NCBI RefSeq assembly: GCF_030272615.1
Contig: NC_081407.1
Location: 142,918,897-142,982,896 of the forward strand
From: Cryptomeria japonica
Lineage: Eukaryota; Streptophyta; Pinopsida; Cupressales; Cupressaceae
Direction: 5' to 3'
DNA: 64,000 nucleotides
Position 1 is the first letter of the stretch. Every line of letters starts with the position of its first letter. The notes under the pieces were generated by a model. It had not been told where the DNA came from, ran no database searches, and worked only from the letters and a program-made list of their open reading frames with translations. The translations under genes and the position numbers were made by a program. Shown piece after piece: positions 11,246 to 23,482 of this stretch.

Positions 11246-12482
11246 TGTTGGCAACAATAATGAAGGAAGACTGAGAGGGGGGTAAATCAGTCTTGACCAA
11301 TTTAGCAAACTTGATCACAAATACAAATGTGATAAACTGTAGCAATAAAAAATAAGCAAATTGAAAGCACAACACACAACACCAATATTTTGACGTGAAA
11401 AACCCAATTAAGGGGAAAAACACAGTGGGAGCCTACCCACAATAAGATGATACTCTGCAATAGTATGTGAAAATATTACAATGGGGAGTGCACATGCATC
11501 CAGGAACACATCCTAGAGCTCACTGCTCAAAAGATAATGACCTAGAAGACTACAACCCTCAAGGAAGTCTAACTCACTTACAACAAGATTCAAACTACAA
11601 TCCAGAAGAAATGAACTGCAATAATAGAATCTCCAAATGGCTAATGACAATTCTGGTTAAGCATAAATGTCTGCCCTACAACACCAATCTCTGTTCAATC
11701 ACAATACCAAAGGATGAATCCTTGTTCGCACATAAACCTCTCTCTGATAATGCAGACACAACCTCTACTCACAAATGACATGACAATATTACCTATATAT
11801 ACAAATCATCAACCTTGACAACAAGGTCGGCTAAACCCTCAACTCATAATTACAAAATTACATCACACGATACAAAGATCAAACATTGGACCAATATAAT
11901 GATTTACATGACATAAAATGGACCTAATTCAAATTCCCAAATGCTCAACTCCACCAAAAATTACTCCAAGATCAACCGCAACATGCTACACCACCATTAA
12001 ACTACATAACACGAAGAGCATCACCGGTTCATGAAAACCACCAAAAACTCGCAAAACAATCAATGGAGATCATCAAGAAAAATAAGACACAATTAGGAAA
12101 CACTAGCAAGCACGTTACAATCATCATTATAAGTTGCACCAACATCACTTATCAAATCTTCATCGATCAACATCTGAAACTCAAGAACACAGTGAATCAA
12201 CAACTGTCATGAAGAAAGATAACTTGTAGAGCACCAAATCACAATCCATCTAAAATGAAGATACACAAGACCATCCCAAACAATATCCCAAAATAATAGC
12301 TCAATATCTGATGACACCAAAATATACCAAGGGAAATATTGAACTCTGCAAAACACTGATAAGATAAACAAACTGCAAAATCGGACCATAAGATCTTCCC
12401 AATCTGCAAACATTGGAGAAAATCATAGAAATATGTTGACATCAATGACAACAACATATTCTAGCATCATAAATCTCCAACA
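11246..12482 (-). repeat. 5' LTR of copia-B
   Basis: This 1237-bp LTR is collinear with 5421-6740 apart from the missing 80-bp block. It starts TGTTGGCAAC and ends CTCCAACA on the plus strand. Confidence 0.92.
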
Positions 12483-13900
<1,418 letters not shown>

Positions 13901-14559
13901 AGTCATATTCCCCTCGTAGAAAGGGAGAATTGCATCTACATTGTGCTTAAGCCATATTGGGCCTAGAAAATCATTCTCCTTCCAATGTAATTTGGTGGTC
14001 ATGAAATAGATTCTTTTTTTGCATGCATAGACTTGTGAATCCTATTTTCCCCACCTTACACTTACTCATTGAATCTGCATGTGCAATTAAAGATGAACCA
14101 ATAGTAGCTAAAATCTAAAAGCCATCAAAGTGGTATAACCAAGATGCAGGATCAACACTCCTAGTAGCCACAACATCTAGATCATGAAGGTCTCTAATAA
14201 CCACATCTTAGGTTGTAAAATCAATTATCTTGTTCATACTAGAATTCTAATTCTAATACACACAAATAATGTTGGTGGAACTATAAATAACAAAAAGAAA
14301 ATCCTGAAGAGAACCATCCTCAAGTTGAATAAGGCTCAAACATATAACTAAATTTTGAGTAAAATCTCCCATTGCAATATGTGAAGTACTACAATCTAAA
14401 ATAGAGGCAACAAGGTCCTAGAGAGTGTCATATGGCAAGAAGTAATAGAATCAAGTATCTAAGTAGTTATTGAAAATAAGGACCATACAAAAATAGCATG
14501 ACCTTTTCCTAGGTGGGAAGAAGAGGACTTAGAAGCTAAGAAATTATGTTGTTACATGG

Positions 14560-15300
14560 CCTCCTATAAAGCCTCTACTCTCTTCCAACACCTAGTGAAT
14601 GAATGTTCCTCCTTGCCACAAAAACTACAAGTCTCACCAGACTTATTTATTTTGGAGGAAGACTCACCAAACTTAAAATACTTATTAGGTAGTGTCTTGG
14701 ATGTTGATAATTGATCTAAACTTTGAGTGGGCTTGGAGGAAATATCACTACTCAATGAAGATTATGTCTTAGGTTTTTGTTTCTTCTTTTGTTTCCCCTT
14801 AAATGATTGTGCTATAAAATATTAGGACTTAGAACCATTAAGCAAATCATGTTGAGTCAACATAGCTTGTTATCATGTCAAGCAATTAAAAAACAACTCA
14901 AAATAAGGAAAAGTGTAGGCATCACCCAAAGCATTCATGGTGGAGTAAAATGTATAAGCAAAGACCTGAAAAGGTCATCAAAGCCTAGAAAAAATCATAA
15001 ACATGCACTCTTTGTTAAATTTATCTTTCCAAAAACTATGTAACAATGATCTGAGTGACTTGAACTTCAAAAAATTCCTCAATGGAGGAAAAGGATTCAG
15101 GTGCTAATATAATCAAATCCATCTCAAGTTGAAGTGCCACGAACTCATTAATTTGCCCAAAAAGATCCTTAAACATATCCCACATAGCCTTAGGATTAGT
15201 GCAAGACACAAGGTGAAATAAGAGATTGTCTAAAACGTGCATGGCAATCAAACCATAGCCTGACCTATCTTGTTCCTATGTTGAAAGATCTCAAACTTAT
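14560..15300 (-). pseudogene. copia-C gag remnant
   Basis: At 15036-15251 a frame resembles the UBN2-type copia gag (AMWDMFKDLFGQ near 15170), followed by a break. At 14564-14755 the frame contains a zinc knuckle CSFCGKEEHSFTRC (CX2CX4HX4C) near 14590-14630. Further left, near 14365-14400, a block (ILDCSTSHIAMGD) may be a degenerate protease motif where D-S-G would be expected; that call is weak. Both gag pieces are short and separated by shifts, so this is a relic. Confidence 0.65.
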
Positions 15301-15339
15301 AGGTTAAGTTTTGTTAGGTCTTATCTAAGGTTGACCATA

Positions 15340-16725
15340 AACTTCTACACATGAGTAATTTGGTCACTTGGGATTTCCATTTAAGATAATATTGGGGTGT
15401 AAGGAATTCAATTTAAGATGAATCCACCACAAGTCTAATATGTTATGAAGATTTCAAAGATGCAACTTCACCCCAACCCCCCCGCTCCCAACAAGAAGAA
15501 AAAACAAACCAACTTGAATGACTAGGAAGTAATAAAATAAGAAATCATTTTAAATGTTTTATCTATATACCTAAGTGAAAATATGGAAGAAAATAGCAGC
15601 ATATCTAAGTAGATCATGAAATCACCTTTTGAATGCCTACTCATTTCTAAAAAATGAACTCCAAATGTGCAAGATATGGTGTTGGAAATGTAAAACTAAA
15701 GATCTAACTTCATAGGTATATAAAACAAAATCAGAGTAGAATCAAGAATCAAGACCAACACCACTATATTGGGCCAAGAACTACCTTTCTAGCAATATTC
15801 TATTTGCACAATTTCAAGCTTGTATGACCAAGTTATGGCCAAAAAATGACATACAAGTCAACATGTGAGAAGAAGGTTTGGAGAGGCTTGCAAAGGAGGT
15901 CGTATTGTTGAAGTCAACATGACATAATCAATAGAATATTCTCAAAATATGTTGCTTCCTAGCAAAAAGTCCCTTGGCTAGAAAATAAAAGATTTCCTTG
16001 ACTATGATTTAGAGGATTCCTTGCCCCAAAAAAATAGTGGAATATACCTTGCTAAATAAAATATTCTTTAAAGGAACTTAGTGGCATAGTGACATCAGCA
16101 TGCAAGGTCCTACACAAGCATTGTATGTGTAGTGTATGGCCTAAATACATAGGTGTAATTAATGCACCCATGTACACCCATCCTTGGAAAAAAATTTAAA
16201 AATATATGCCAAAATTTGATAAAATTTCACCAAATTAATTTGCATTAGAATTTTTTTTGTCCCTATGTGGAGAATATGGTGGAATAGTATGGTGTTTTAG
16301 GTATGACCATATGTATCCATACGAATTTGTAGAATCTATATGGAATTTGAACAATTTTCACCCAAAAAAATTCCCAGTTCAAATTTTGGCATTTGGAAAG
16401 GCAATCATGATGTTTTGGGCCTCCTTGAGCATAATGGCTAGGTTGTTTTGCTCCAAATTGCTCAAAAAACTTTTAGACCTACAAAGTTTTCCTCAAGATG
16501 TGTTCCCACAGAAAAATACCCAAAAACTCAACATCTCAAATTTCAGTAACATGACAGTCGATCTATAAGTTTTGGGATGCTACTAATGCAATGGTGAGGT
16601 CCATTTTTCTCTAAAGTGCTAAAAATACCCATTTCCAAATCCACACAATGGGCTAGATCTAGTGACCTTGAAATGTTTCTAAGAAAATAAACCCTCTAAG
16701 ATTGAGAAGGGGTTTGTTGAATCTA
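15340..16725. other. gene-free stretch inside copia-C
   Basis: I see no recognisable coding region. The frame at 16257-16568 has no family signature that I recognise. It may be leader sequence or a further unrecognised insertion. Confidence 0.4.
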
Positions 16726-16738
16726 CTCCTTGATGCCA

Positions 16739-16840
16739 TGTTGAATTTTGTAATACAAGCACCTACAAGATCAAACAATAGAGATGTCATATTCCTCAAA
16801 ATAAAGAGACAAAATGAATTACGAATGAATGAATGAATTC
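16739..16840 (-). repeat. copia-C 5' LTR, first piece
   Basis: It begins TGTTGAATTTTG directly after a primer-site-like CTTGATGCCA and ends at the AATTC target of gypsy-B. The LTR continues at 24725-24828 and again after 25748. Confidence 0.5.
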
Positions 16841-18114
16841 TGTAAAGCGGAAAAATCGAACCCTAGTTGTTCTCCCCTCCCCAACTCCAAGGAGAGAGAA
16901 GGGAGAGTCACTAGGGTTGATGGTTTTCACTTAGGAGAGACTTTACATTCAAAAGAGGGGTTGAAACCCACAAGATCCAATCCCACGCAATGCAAGATTG
17001 GATTCTATATGAGTTTCAAGGGTTAAGATATCAAGGATACCCTCTTTTGTAAAGAATGTAGATAGAAAGATTGAACTAGGAATGCATGTAAAGTAGGAAA
17101 GATTCGCTTATAAACAGAGATAGGGACATGGGATGAAGCTGCGAACCTGGAATTAGTAGTAAAATGTCGAGATGGTGCTATTCTGCAAATTTGAGCAAAA
17201 GTTGATGGGACGATGGCGCCCGGCATGCACACGGTCCTCCGAAAAATCTGCGAAACGAAGGGGGATCTGTTCGTCTCTGCACAAGGATTCCAGATCTTCA
17301 ATTACATCCGCGTACCTACAACCTACACACAGAAAAGAGAGGACGATTGGGGGGTTAGGGATGAGGGGTTTGCCTTTAGGTCAAACCCCGGTTTTGGAAT
17401 TAACCAAGAAAAGAGAATGCTATAAATGTAAATGTTTGTAATGTAAACAAGTACTGATACCTTGTTGTAAGAATGTTTGTATTCTTACATGCGAAGGTGT
17501 AATGTATGTAGTACGTTGTATGTTGTATGTGATCTCCTCTTCAATGGTTGAATCCTTGTCTTGAATGCAACACTTAGCCTTGAATGGAGACTTAGAATGA
17601 TCAATTGCTTGAAGGAATGCTTGAATGCTTGAATGTTTGAATATCGTTTCCGCCTTTTTTCCATCTCCCCAAAATGGGAGAGGAAATGTAGTTTATATAC
17701 TTGTCAATTAGGGCTGATAGACTGATTTTCCCGACCTTAGGCCGACCAGGAAATATTATTTTCCAATTTGCAAACATAAAGACCCGAGACCCAAAAGAGA
17801 CTGGGCCCAAAAATAGGGCCAGGGACCAGGGCGCTGGGCGCCCAAGTCTTGAAGGACCAGGGCGCTGGGCGCCATGGTCCTGGGGGGACTAGGGCGCTGG
17901 GCACCCTAGTCCTGAAGGACCAGGGCGCTGGGCGCCATGGTCCCACCTCCAGGGACAGCAAGGTGCAAGGAGGATCAGGCCAAGGTGCTGAAAAATGCAG
18001 TTTTTGATGTCATGAACAAGTTTTGGGGTCTCCATTTAGGTTCAGTGTTGCGTCGCCATCGTGAAGACCCAAATGCAGTCAAAATTGCAAGTGTCACAAT
18101 TTTAGGACACTACA
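16841..18114 (-). repeat. 3' LTR of gypsy-B
   Basis: This 1274-bp LTR has TGTAAAGCGG and GGACACTACA ends on the plus strand. It contains four copies of a GC-rich self-complementary unit at about 17820-17945, one more than the partner LTR. That accounts for the 32-bp length difference. Confidence 0.95.
17819..17945. repeat. GC-rich self-complementary tandem units in the 3' LTR
   Basis: There are four units of about 27-37 bp built on GGACCAGGGCGCTGGGCGCC. They contain GGCGCC and CCATGG palindromes, and GGACCA pairs with TGGTCC. The other LTR (24466-24552) has three. They are strikingly GC- and CpG-rich against the AT-rich surroundings. Confidence 0.85.
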
Positions 18115-18131
18115 TTTAGCCCCCACTTTAG
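18115..18131 (-). promoter_or_regulatory. polypurine tract of gypsy-B
   Basis: The minus strand reads AAAGTGGGGGCTAAA immediately before the TGTAGTG start of the 3' LTR. The same tract occurs in gypsy-C (62883 onward) and, with changes, in gypsy-A (12861-12875). Confidence 0.85.
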
Positions 18132-19298
18132 CGGGAGTATGAGTGTACACTCATACTTCCAGTAAAGTACAAGGAAACAACATTGAAAGACTTTCACCAC
18201 GTCAAGGAGGCAAGATACACCAAGCCCCCAGTGGACTAAGGATCTTATGACTTCGATTGACAAAGTAAAAGGGAAGATCATGAGGGAGAACCATGACTGT
18301 CAGTAGTAAGGTTCCCTCACTATGAGTCATGCAAGAAAGATATCAAAAATTTTCAAGGCAAGGCTAAGTTTGTCAAGAAATTTTCAAGTATCTTGAAAAG
18401 ATATGGACGGGATGTATGCCCCCCTACGTTAAAGCGATCGCATACGCCTCACCGAGGGTGATTGCTTTAAGGTAGTGATACATATAAGAAATGAGAAAGG
18501 AGCACGTTATCACAAGGATTTAGCCCCCAAGTGTGAGATAAGCCCAAGGATAATAGACACAAAACACAAAGCACAAGGTGACTTCGCTTTCCTCGGGGTC
18601 AGTATGCTGTATGATAATTCATGTATATCATATGTATGTATGCATAATTGTTCTTCATTCCCCAATCAAGGAAGGTCACCTAGAAGAAGGGAACACATGT
18701 GTCTTTTGAGTCAACATGAGAGAGACCAAAAGAGATCTCAATGTTTTGCATCGTCCTCAAGTAGACAACACCAAGGACAACAAATAGAAGAATGAGAGTA
18801 ACACATAGAAGAAGTAACAAAAGAGAGGAGGAGAGAGTCTGCTATGCTAATGAACTAGTCTAGCACGTCATCTACCCCTCGATCTTGTTGATCAATATTT
18901 CGGGAAGGTAGGAAACACGCTACAGGAGGAACATCCAACACAGCAGATGGAGCTATCACAAGATCCAAACAAGGGCTATGTTCATACCCCAAGCCACGGT
19001 GTTCTTGTCTAGGAGCTAGGATAAGTGCTTTAGAAAATTCGTTAGATATATGGTTATCAACATCAACATATTCATATTCACTATCAGAATGAACAGGAGT
19101 AACATTTTCATCATGAATAATATTTTCATCTATATCACCATCAAGATTTATAAAAATAGGATCTTTAACTCACACAGGATCAAGACCATCATGCATCTTA
19201 TGTTTAGGAGATTTCGGCTCAATCGTCAGCTGAGGAGAAAATGGAAGAATATTAGTTGAAGGTGTTTTTGAGGATTGCAAAGTTTGAGAAGCAGCTGC
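18132..19298. other. gypsy-B 3' non-coding region
   Basis: About 1.2 kb lies between the polypurine tract and the end of the protease-like frame, with no supportable gene. It includes the conserved stem-loop at 18429-18470. Blocks from it are also found in gypsy-A and gypsy-C, so it is a fixed part of the family. Confidence 0.6.
18429..18470 (-). other. conserved 3' stem-loop, gypsy-B copy
   Basis: The arms TTAAAGCAATC and GATCGCTTTAA (10 of 11 paired) surround a loop with GAGGCGTATGC. It lies 315 bp inside the 3' LTR. Confidence 0.65.
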
Positions 19299-20411
19299 CT
19301 AAGCTCTAAGACGATGCTTTCGTTGGCGTTCACGTGCAGAACGATTTCGTCTAGTCTTAGTAGGGAGTTGCAAAGATTGAGGAGGAGGAATGTTCTCATC
19401 CTTATCACTTGGGTGTCTGGGTTGTGGTCTCTTAGGTTGAACAATAGGAGAAGAGGAAGGTCTCTTCTCTCCATAAGAGGAAGGAGGAGGAACTGCTCCA
19501 TATAAGGGAGGAATATTTGGTTTAGGAAGGAGACCAAGTCCATCATGGCGAGGAGGTATAGGTCTACTTTTAGGAAGTTTATTAGTCATAGGCATAATCA
19601 CATTCATAGGGATGGGTTGGGAATCTTCTTGAGGAAAGACATTAGTTTTATCTTTCAAAGGAAGAACTTCCTTCTCAAGAACGATAGGAATGTCAAGTTT
19701 GGGTGTTATAGGTTCACTTAGAGATAGGATCATATCTTTTTTCCACTTTTGATAAGATTTGAAAAGATGATCACTTCGCAGATGAAGAGATTGGAATTGT
19801 TTAGGCCAAAAATAATCAATAGGAACGCTAGAAGTTCTTTCAGCTGGTTTAAAGAGACTATGATTGACAGTAACAACTTCACCATTATGGGGAAATTTCA
19901 AACACTTGTGAATAGGAGAAGCAATAGCTTTCATGGAAGACAGCCAAGGATAGCCTAGCTTCACACAAAATTGTTCAGATGATGGAATAATAGCAAAGTC
20001 CACATCAAGGGATTTGTTATGGACCTCAATAGGTAATGTAATAGAACCAATTGCAGGAGAAGAAAATGCATCAAATAGTTTCACAACCACATCTGTTTCA
20101 TCATAGATCACTTGATTCAATTGCAAAGTAAAAAGAAATTCTTTAGTAATGATATTAACCATACAAGAAGGATCAATAAGCACTCCACGACAAGGTGTAT
20201 TCTTGACTTTTGCAACTATATATAAAGGACCATTAGGTGCCCTGATAGTTTCACTGGAATCAAAGGTGATGGAAAGTTCTTTAGGGATTTTCTACTGCTC
20301 CACAAAGTTAATCACATTCGGAGTCATGGACACAAGATCATCAGGTGAGACAGGGGTATCAGTAGTATCAATCGCATTAGAGGTGTGAGAAGGTAATGGA
20401 TCAGTAAAAAT
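19299..20411 (-). pseudogene. gypsy-B protease-like region, in frame with gag
   Basis: This continues the gag frame beyond the TAG at 20412-20414, with a second in-frame TAG at 20292-20294 and no frameshift. It starts with a linker and a block ITFDSSETIRAPNGPLY near 20230-20270. A retropepsin-like domain follows: VLIDPSCMVNII at about 20150-20183, IIPSSEQF near 19975 and LGYPWLSSM near 19945. The expected catalytic D-S/T-G is D-P-S-C here and D-P-A-C in gypsy-A, while the second conserved block (LG-x-PWL) is kept. The C-terminal 150 residues are Pro-, Ser- and Arg-rich and end in a basic tail at 19299. No polymerase follows. Protease activity is doubtful; a structural role is possible. Confidence 0.8.
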
Positions 20412-22298
20412 CTAAAGATTTTGGTTAGGAGGAGCTACAGATGTATTGCCTTTATCATTCACTCCAGAAACAAAGATAGTATTATTATCAATCAAATCTT
20501 GAATTTTACCCTTTAAAGCAAAACATTTTTCAGTATCATGCCCAGGTTGACGATGAAATTGACAAAAAGATTTGTTATCAAAATAGGGTGAGTTAATCTT
20601 TGTAGGGTCTATTTGCCTTATAGGAGGAAGAGTAAGCACATTTTGTTCCAATAACTTATTCATAATACTATGCAATGATTCATTCAAAGGAGTAAACTTT
20701 CTTTCTTTCTTGAAAAACTTAGAAATAGGAGGCACACCTGATGCCGCATTCACATTGTTGTTGATGATGTTTTCATTGAATTTAATGGACTCTCTATTCG
20801 GTTTAAACTTCCCAAATGGTTGTTGACTACTACCACCCTTATCACTCGGAGCCATAGGATTTGCTTGTTCCATTTGACTCACAATCAGTTGATAATTGTG
20901 AAGAGTTGCGCACAACTGTTGGAAAGAAGTAAACTCAGAAAACAGAAGTTTTTCTCTAATGTCTTTTTGTAAATTAGAAATAAAGATTCTTTGAATATCA
21001 TTGTCAGGTACTGGAAAAGAAATTTGAGCATACAAATGCTTATATCTACCAATGAAATCAGTCACTTTTTCTTTAACACCTTGTTTACAATGCATTAAAT
21101 CAATCAAAGTAACTTTAGGACTTATATTGTTTTGAAATTGTTGAATAAAAGCATTTGCAAGTTGTTCGAAAGAAGTAATAGAATAAGAAGGCAACGAGCA
21201 ATACCATTGTAGGGCTTTATCTCTTAATGTTCTAGTAAACAGTTTTGCAAGCAACCTTTGGTCATAAGCAAAATCAGTGCATATTGTTTGAAAGGTCTTA
21301 ACATGTGTTAGAGGATCACCCTTACCATTATAAAGCTCCAAATGCGGAATTTCAACATGTTTAGGGGGGATAGCTCGAACAATGTCAAGAGAAAGTGGGC
21401 TCGCAACATCAAATGTGGGCACACTAAACTTAGATTGATTCATAGAGGCAATTTGTTGCTGTAAAGAAGAGACAGTTTGTGCAAGATTGTTAATGGTCGC
21501 TTCAGTCGAAGAGTTCATATTAGACGTGTTAGATTGTGATGGAGGTGTTATGTTATTGAAAGAAGGTAGAGAGTAAGGTGGTGGGACACTATGATAGTTA
21601 GTCATAGGAGATGACTGGAAAGGAGGAACACTACAAGGAGGAATGGAAGGGTTAAATGAATTGCCCCCTTGTGTCATGTTCATTTGTGGAGATATAATAG
21701 GAACACTCATTGAAGGAATGAATGAAGAAGTTGGATTGAATGAAGGAAGAGGCTTGATTGAAGAAGAAGGATTGCCCCCATGACTAGTGATCATAGGAGG
21801 AATGTCTTGTATTGAAGTAGTCATTATGTTTGATGTAAAAGTAGGTATACTAGCAATAGGAGTTGTCAAAGGAATAGAATGATTAACTTGAGTAGGAGGT
21901 TGTGTATAACCTAAGGTTTTGGCACAACTCTTCATAGGCATCACATTCGAATCCACAATGTGTGCAATACCACGCAAAATATCAATTCCATTCTGATCAC
22001 TTTGAACCATACGCTTTAGACCCTCAATTAATGAAAGAGCTTCACTATCAGGGTATTCTTGAGACATCCATTGTCGAAAATCATCAAATTGGTTATCCAA
22101 TTTTGAAAGTTGTTCTACAGAAACTTCATGGAGAGCTTCTTCATCATTAAGAGGATTAGAGGAATTACCCATGTCCTCATTAAAAAGGCCATTCAAATTA
22201 GGTTCCATCTCCTCGGTAATTACACCTTGGAAAGACTTAATTCTAAGGCTTCGTCTAATGGGAATAGTGTAAGTAGGGCTTATTGTTGTAAAACTCAT
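20412..22298 (-). CDS. gypsy-B gag polyprotein (628 aa, intact)
   Basis: This is an open 628-codon frame with a true ATG at 22296-22298. Residues 1-130 are acidic/mixed, and about 130-290 form a Pro/Ser/Asn-rich low-complexity stretch. Roughly 310-470 form a Retrotrans_gag capsid domain (THVKTFQTICTDF, ALQWYCSLP, HCKQGVKEKVTDF). Near 579-592 is a CX2HX4HX4C zinc-knuckle variant (C-Q-F-H ... H ... C) followed by ALKGKIQDLID, as in Tat/Ogre-like gypsy gags. It should form the virus-like particle and bind the RNA. It ends at a TAG beyond which the same frame continues into the protease-like domain, so the stop is either decay or a readthrough point. It is the only long intact element frame in the window. 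Confidence 0.85.
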   Translation of the reverse strand: MSFTTISPTYTIPIRRSLRIKSFQGVITEEMEPNLNGLFNEDMGNSSNPLNDEEALHEVSVEQLSKLDNQFDDFRQWMSQEYPDSEALSLIEGLKRMVQSDQNGIDILRGIAHIVDSNVMPMKSCAKTLGYTQPPTQVNHSIPLTTPIASIPTFTSNIMTTSIQDIPPMITSHGGNPSSSIKPLPSFNPTSSFIPSMSVPIISPQMNMTQGGNSFNPSIPPCSVPPFQSSPMTNYHSVPPPYSLPSFNNITPPSQSNTSNMNSSTEATINNLAQTVSSLQQQIASMNQSKFSVPTFDVASPLSLDIVRAIPPKHVEIPHLELYNGKGDPLTHVKTFQTICTDFAYDQRLLAKLFTRTLRDKALQWYCSLPSYSITSFEQLANAFIQQFQNNISPKVTLIDLMHCKQGVKEKVTDFIGRYKHLYAQISFPVPDNDIQRIFISNLQKDIREKLLFSEFTSFQQLCATLHNYQLIVSQMEQANPMAPSDKGGSSQQPFGKFKPNRESIKFNENIINNNVNAASGVPPISKFFKKERKFTPLNESLHSIMNKLLEQNVLTLPPIRQIDPTKINSPYFDNKSFCQFHRQPGHDTEKCFALKGKIQDLIDNNTIFVSGVNDKGNTSVAPPNQNL

Positions 22299-22407
22299 GC
22301 ACTAAAGAGAGAGAGAAGATTTTGAATTTTAGAGGTAGCAAATTTCAATAAAACCAGCCAATCTCCTAGATTTAAGCTGTTAAATGCAATCAGGACAATC
22401 TCCCGAA

Positions 22408-22493
22408 ATTTCAGAAAAAATGTCCGGGACCGTGGCGAATGGAGTGCACACGGTCCTCGCAACTTTTTTCAAAATTTATAGGGATGAAAGTTA
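22408..22493. repeat. hairpin-bearing leader repeat, copy 1
   Basis: This block runs from TTTCAGAAAAAATGTC through a core GGACCGTGGCG...CACACGGTCC to AGGGATGAAAG. The core is an inverted repeat. A second copy is at 23028-23113. Confidence 0.75.
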
Positions 22494-23027
22494 TGATGAT
22501 TTTAAAGCTAATCTGAAAAAATTGAGTGATTTTATGATTTGTAGATAGGCCAAATTAAAGTTGCAATCTCAAAATTGAACCCTACCAAGATGTTGAAAAA
22601 TGTAAATTTTGAATTTTGAAAAAGAGAGGGAAACTGAAATTTTGAATTTTATGATTTTAGAGGGAATGCTGAAAGCAATGCAGGCTTTGAAATTTAAAAA
22701 TTGACTCGATTTCATGCAAAATTCGAATTTGAAAGTGGAAATCAAGGTTGTTGCAATTAAACACTTAATTTCAAAAGTCACAAACTGCAAAAATTTGACT
22801 AAAGCACTGAAATTTTGAATGAATGCCAACACACTTTTCAGATTTAGGACATTAAGGAATACAATTTTGATACAAATTTCAATTTGAATAATTTTTTGAA
22901 TGATTAGAAGCCTCAATCCAAGCAATCGCTAGACCAACTTTGAGTTTAATTTTGAAAGTGTTAAAATTGATAAAATCAGCCAAAATTCTGGATTTTAGCA
23001 AAAAAATACAGTAAGATCTAGCTCCCA

Positions 23028-23113
23028 AAATTTCAGAAAAAATGTCGGGGACGATGGCGCTCGGGGTGCACACGGTCCTCGCAACTTTTTTCCAAATTTT
23101 CAGGGATGAAAGA
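23028..23113. repeat. hairpin-bearing leader repeat, copy 2
   Basis: This near-identical copy of 22408-22493 has core GGACGATGGCG...CACACGGTCC. A shorter version of the core lies in each LTR at about 17211-17245 and 23853-23885. Confidence 0.75.
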
Positions 23114-23461
23114 TATTGTGATTTTATTGCGGAATCCAAAGTTACAGCCGATTTAGAGGTGTTTTGTTTAGTGAAATTATCAGTCAAAGGTTGAATCAAG
23201 AAGGTCTTAAAAATTAGGGTTTTGACATTTAACCACTTAATTTTCAGAATTAAAGCACAAATATGAATTGACAATTTGCAATAGAAGGGTAGATCTGAAA
23301 CAAGCATTAACAATTAAACATTTCACAAGTTTAATTACTAAAAAGAAAATTTTAGGGTTTTTATGCAATCAACCTCTAAAATTTGCAAAAGATCAAACAT
23401 GGAAATGTAATTAAGGAAACAAAATTTTCAGATCTAACCATGAATAATCAGAATGAGGATG

Positions 23462-23479
23462 TTCACGTCGGGTTCACCA
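23462..23479 (-). promoter_or_regulatory. primer binding site of gypsy-B (tRNA-Trp)
   Basis: The plus strand reads TTCACGTCGGGTTCACCA, 18 nt equal to the 3' end of plant tRNA-Trp including CCA, as I recall that tRNA. The minus strand is therefore its primer site. It lies 3 bp from the 5' LTR. Confidence 0.85.
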
Positions 23480-23482
23480 AAA

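Larger units (their letters stand above)
5421..12482 (-). mobile_element. copia-B: complete Ty1/copia LTR retrotransposon
   Basis: This 7062-bp minus-strand element has two LTRs (5421-6740 and 11246-12482) with TGTTGG...CCAACA ends. A perfect 5-bp target duplication ATCCT flanks it (5416-5420 and 12483-12487). Just inside the right LTR is a primer site for initiator tRNA-Met, and just inside the left LTR a polypurine tract. Coding order is gag, protease, integrase, RT, RNase H, so it is copia. All reading frames carry stops or shifts. The LTRs differ at many positions and in length, so the insertion is fairly old. It landed in the 3' non-coding part of gypsy-A. Confidence 0.95.
22299..23461. 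other. gypsy-B 5' leader
   Basis: About 1.16 kb lies between gag and the primer site without a gene. It contains two copies (about 22408-22493 and 23028-23113) of an 85-bp block with a GGAC...GTCC hairpin. A related block also lies in each LTR. Confidence 0.6.

Noticed and set aside
19275-19958. Plus-strand open frames opposite the gypsy-B protease region
   Set aside because: They are shadows of the minus-strand coding frame and show no motif.
23462-23479. A possible tRNA-Trp gene
   Set aside because: Only the last 18 nt including CCA are present, next to an LTR, as for a primer binding site; nuclear tRNA genes do not encode CCA.
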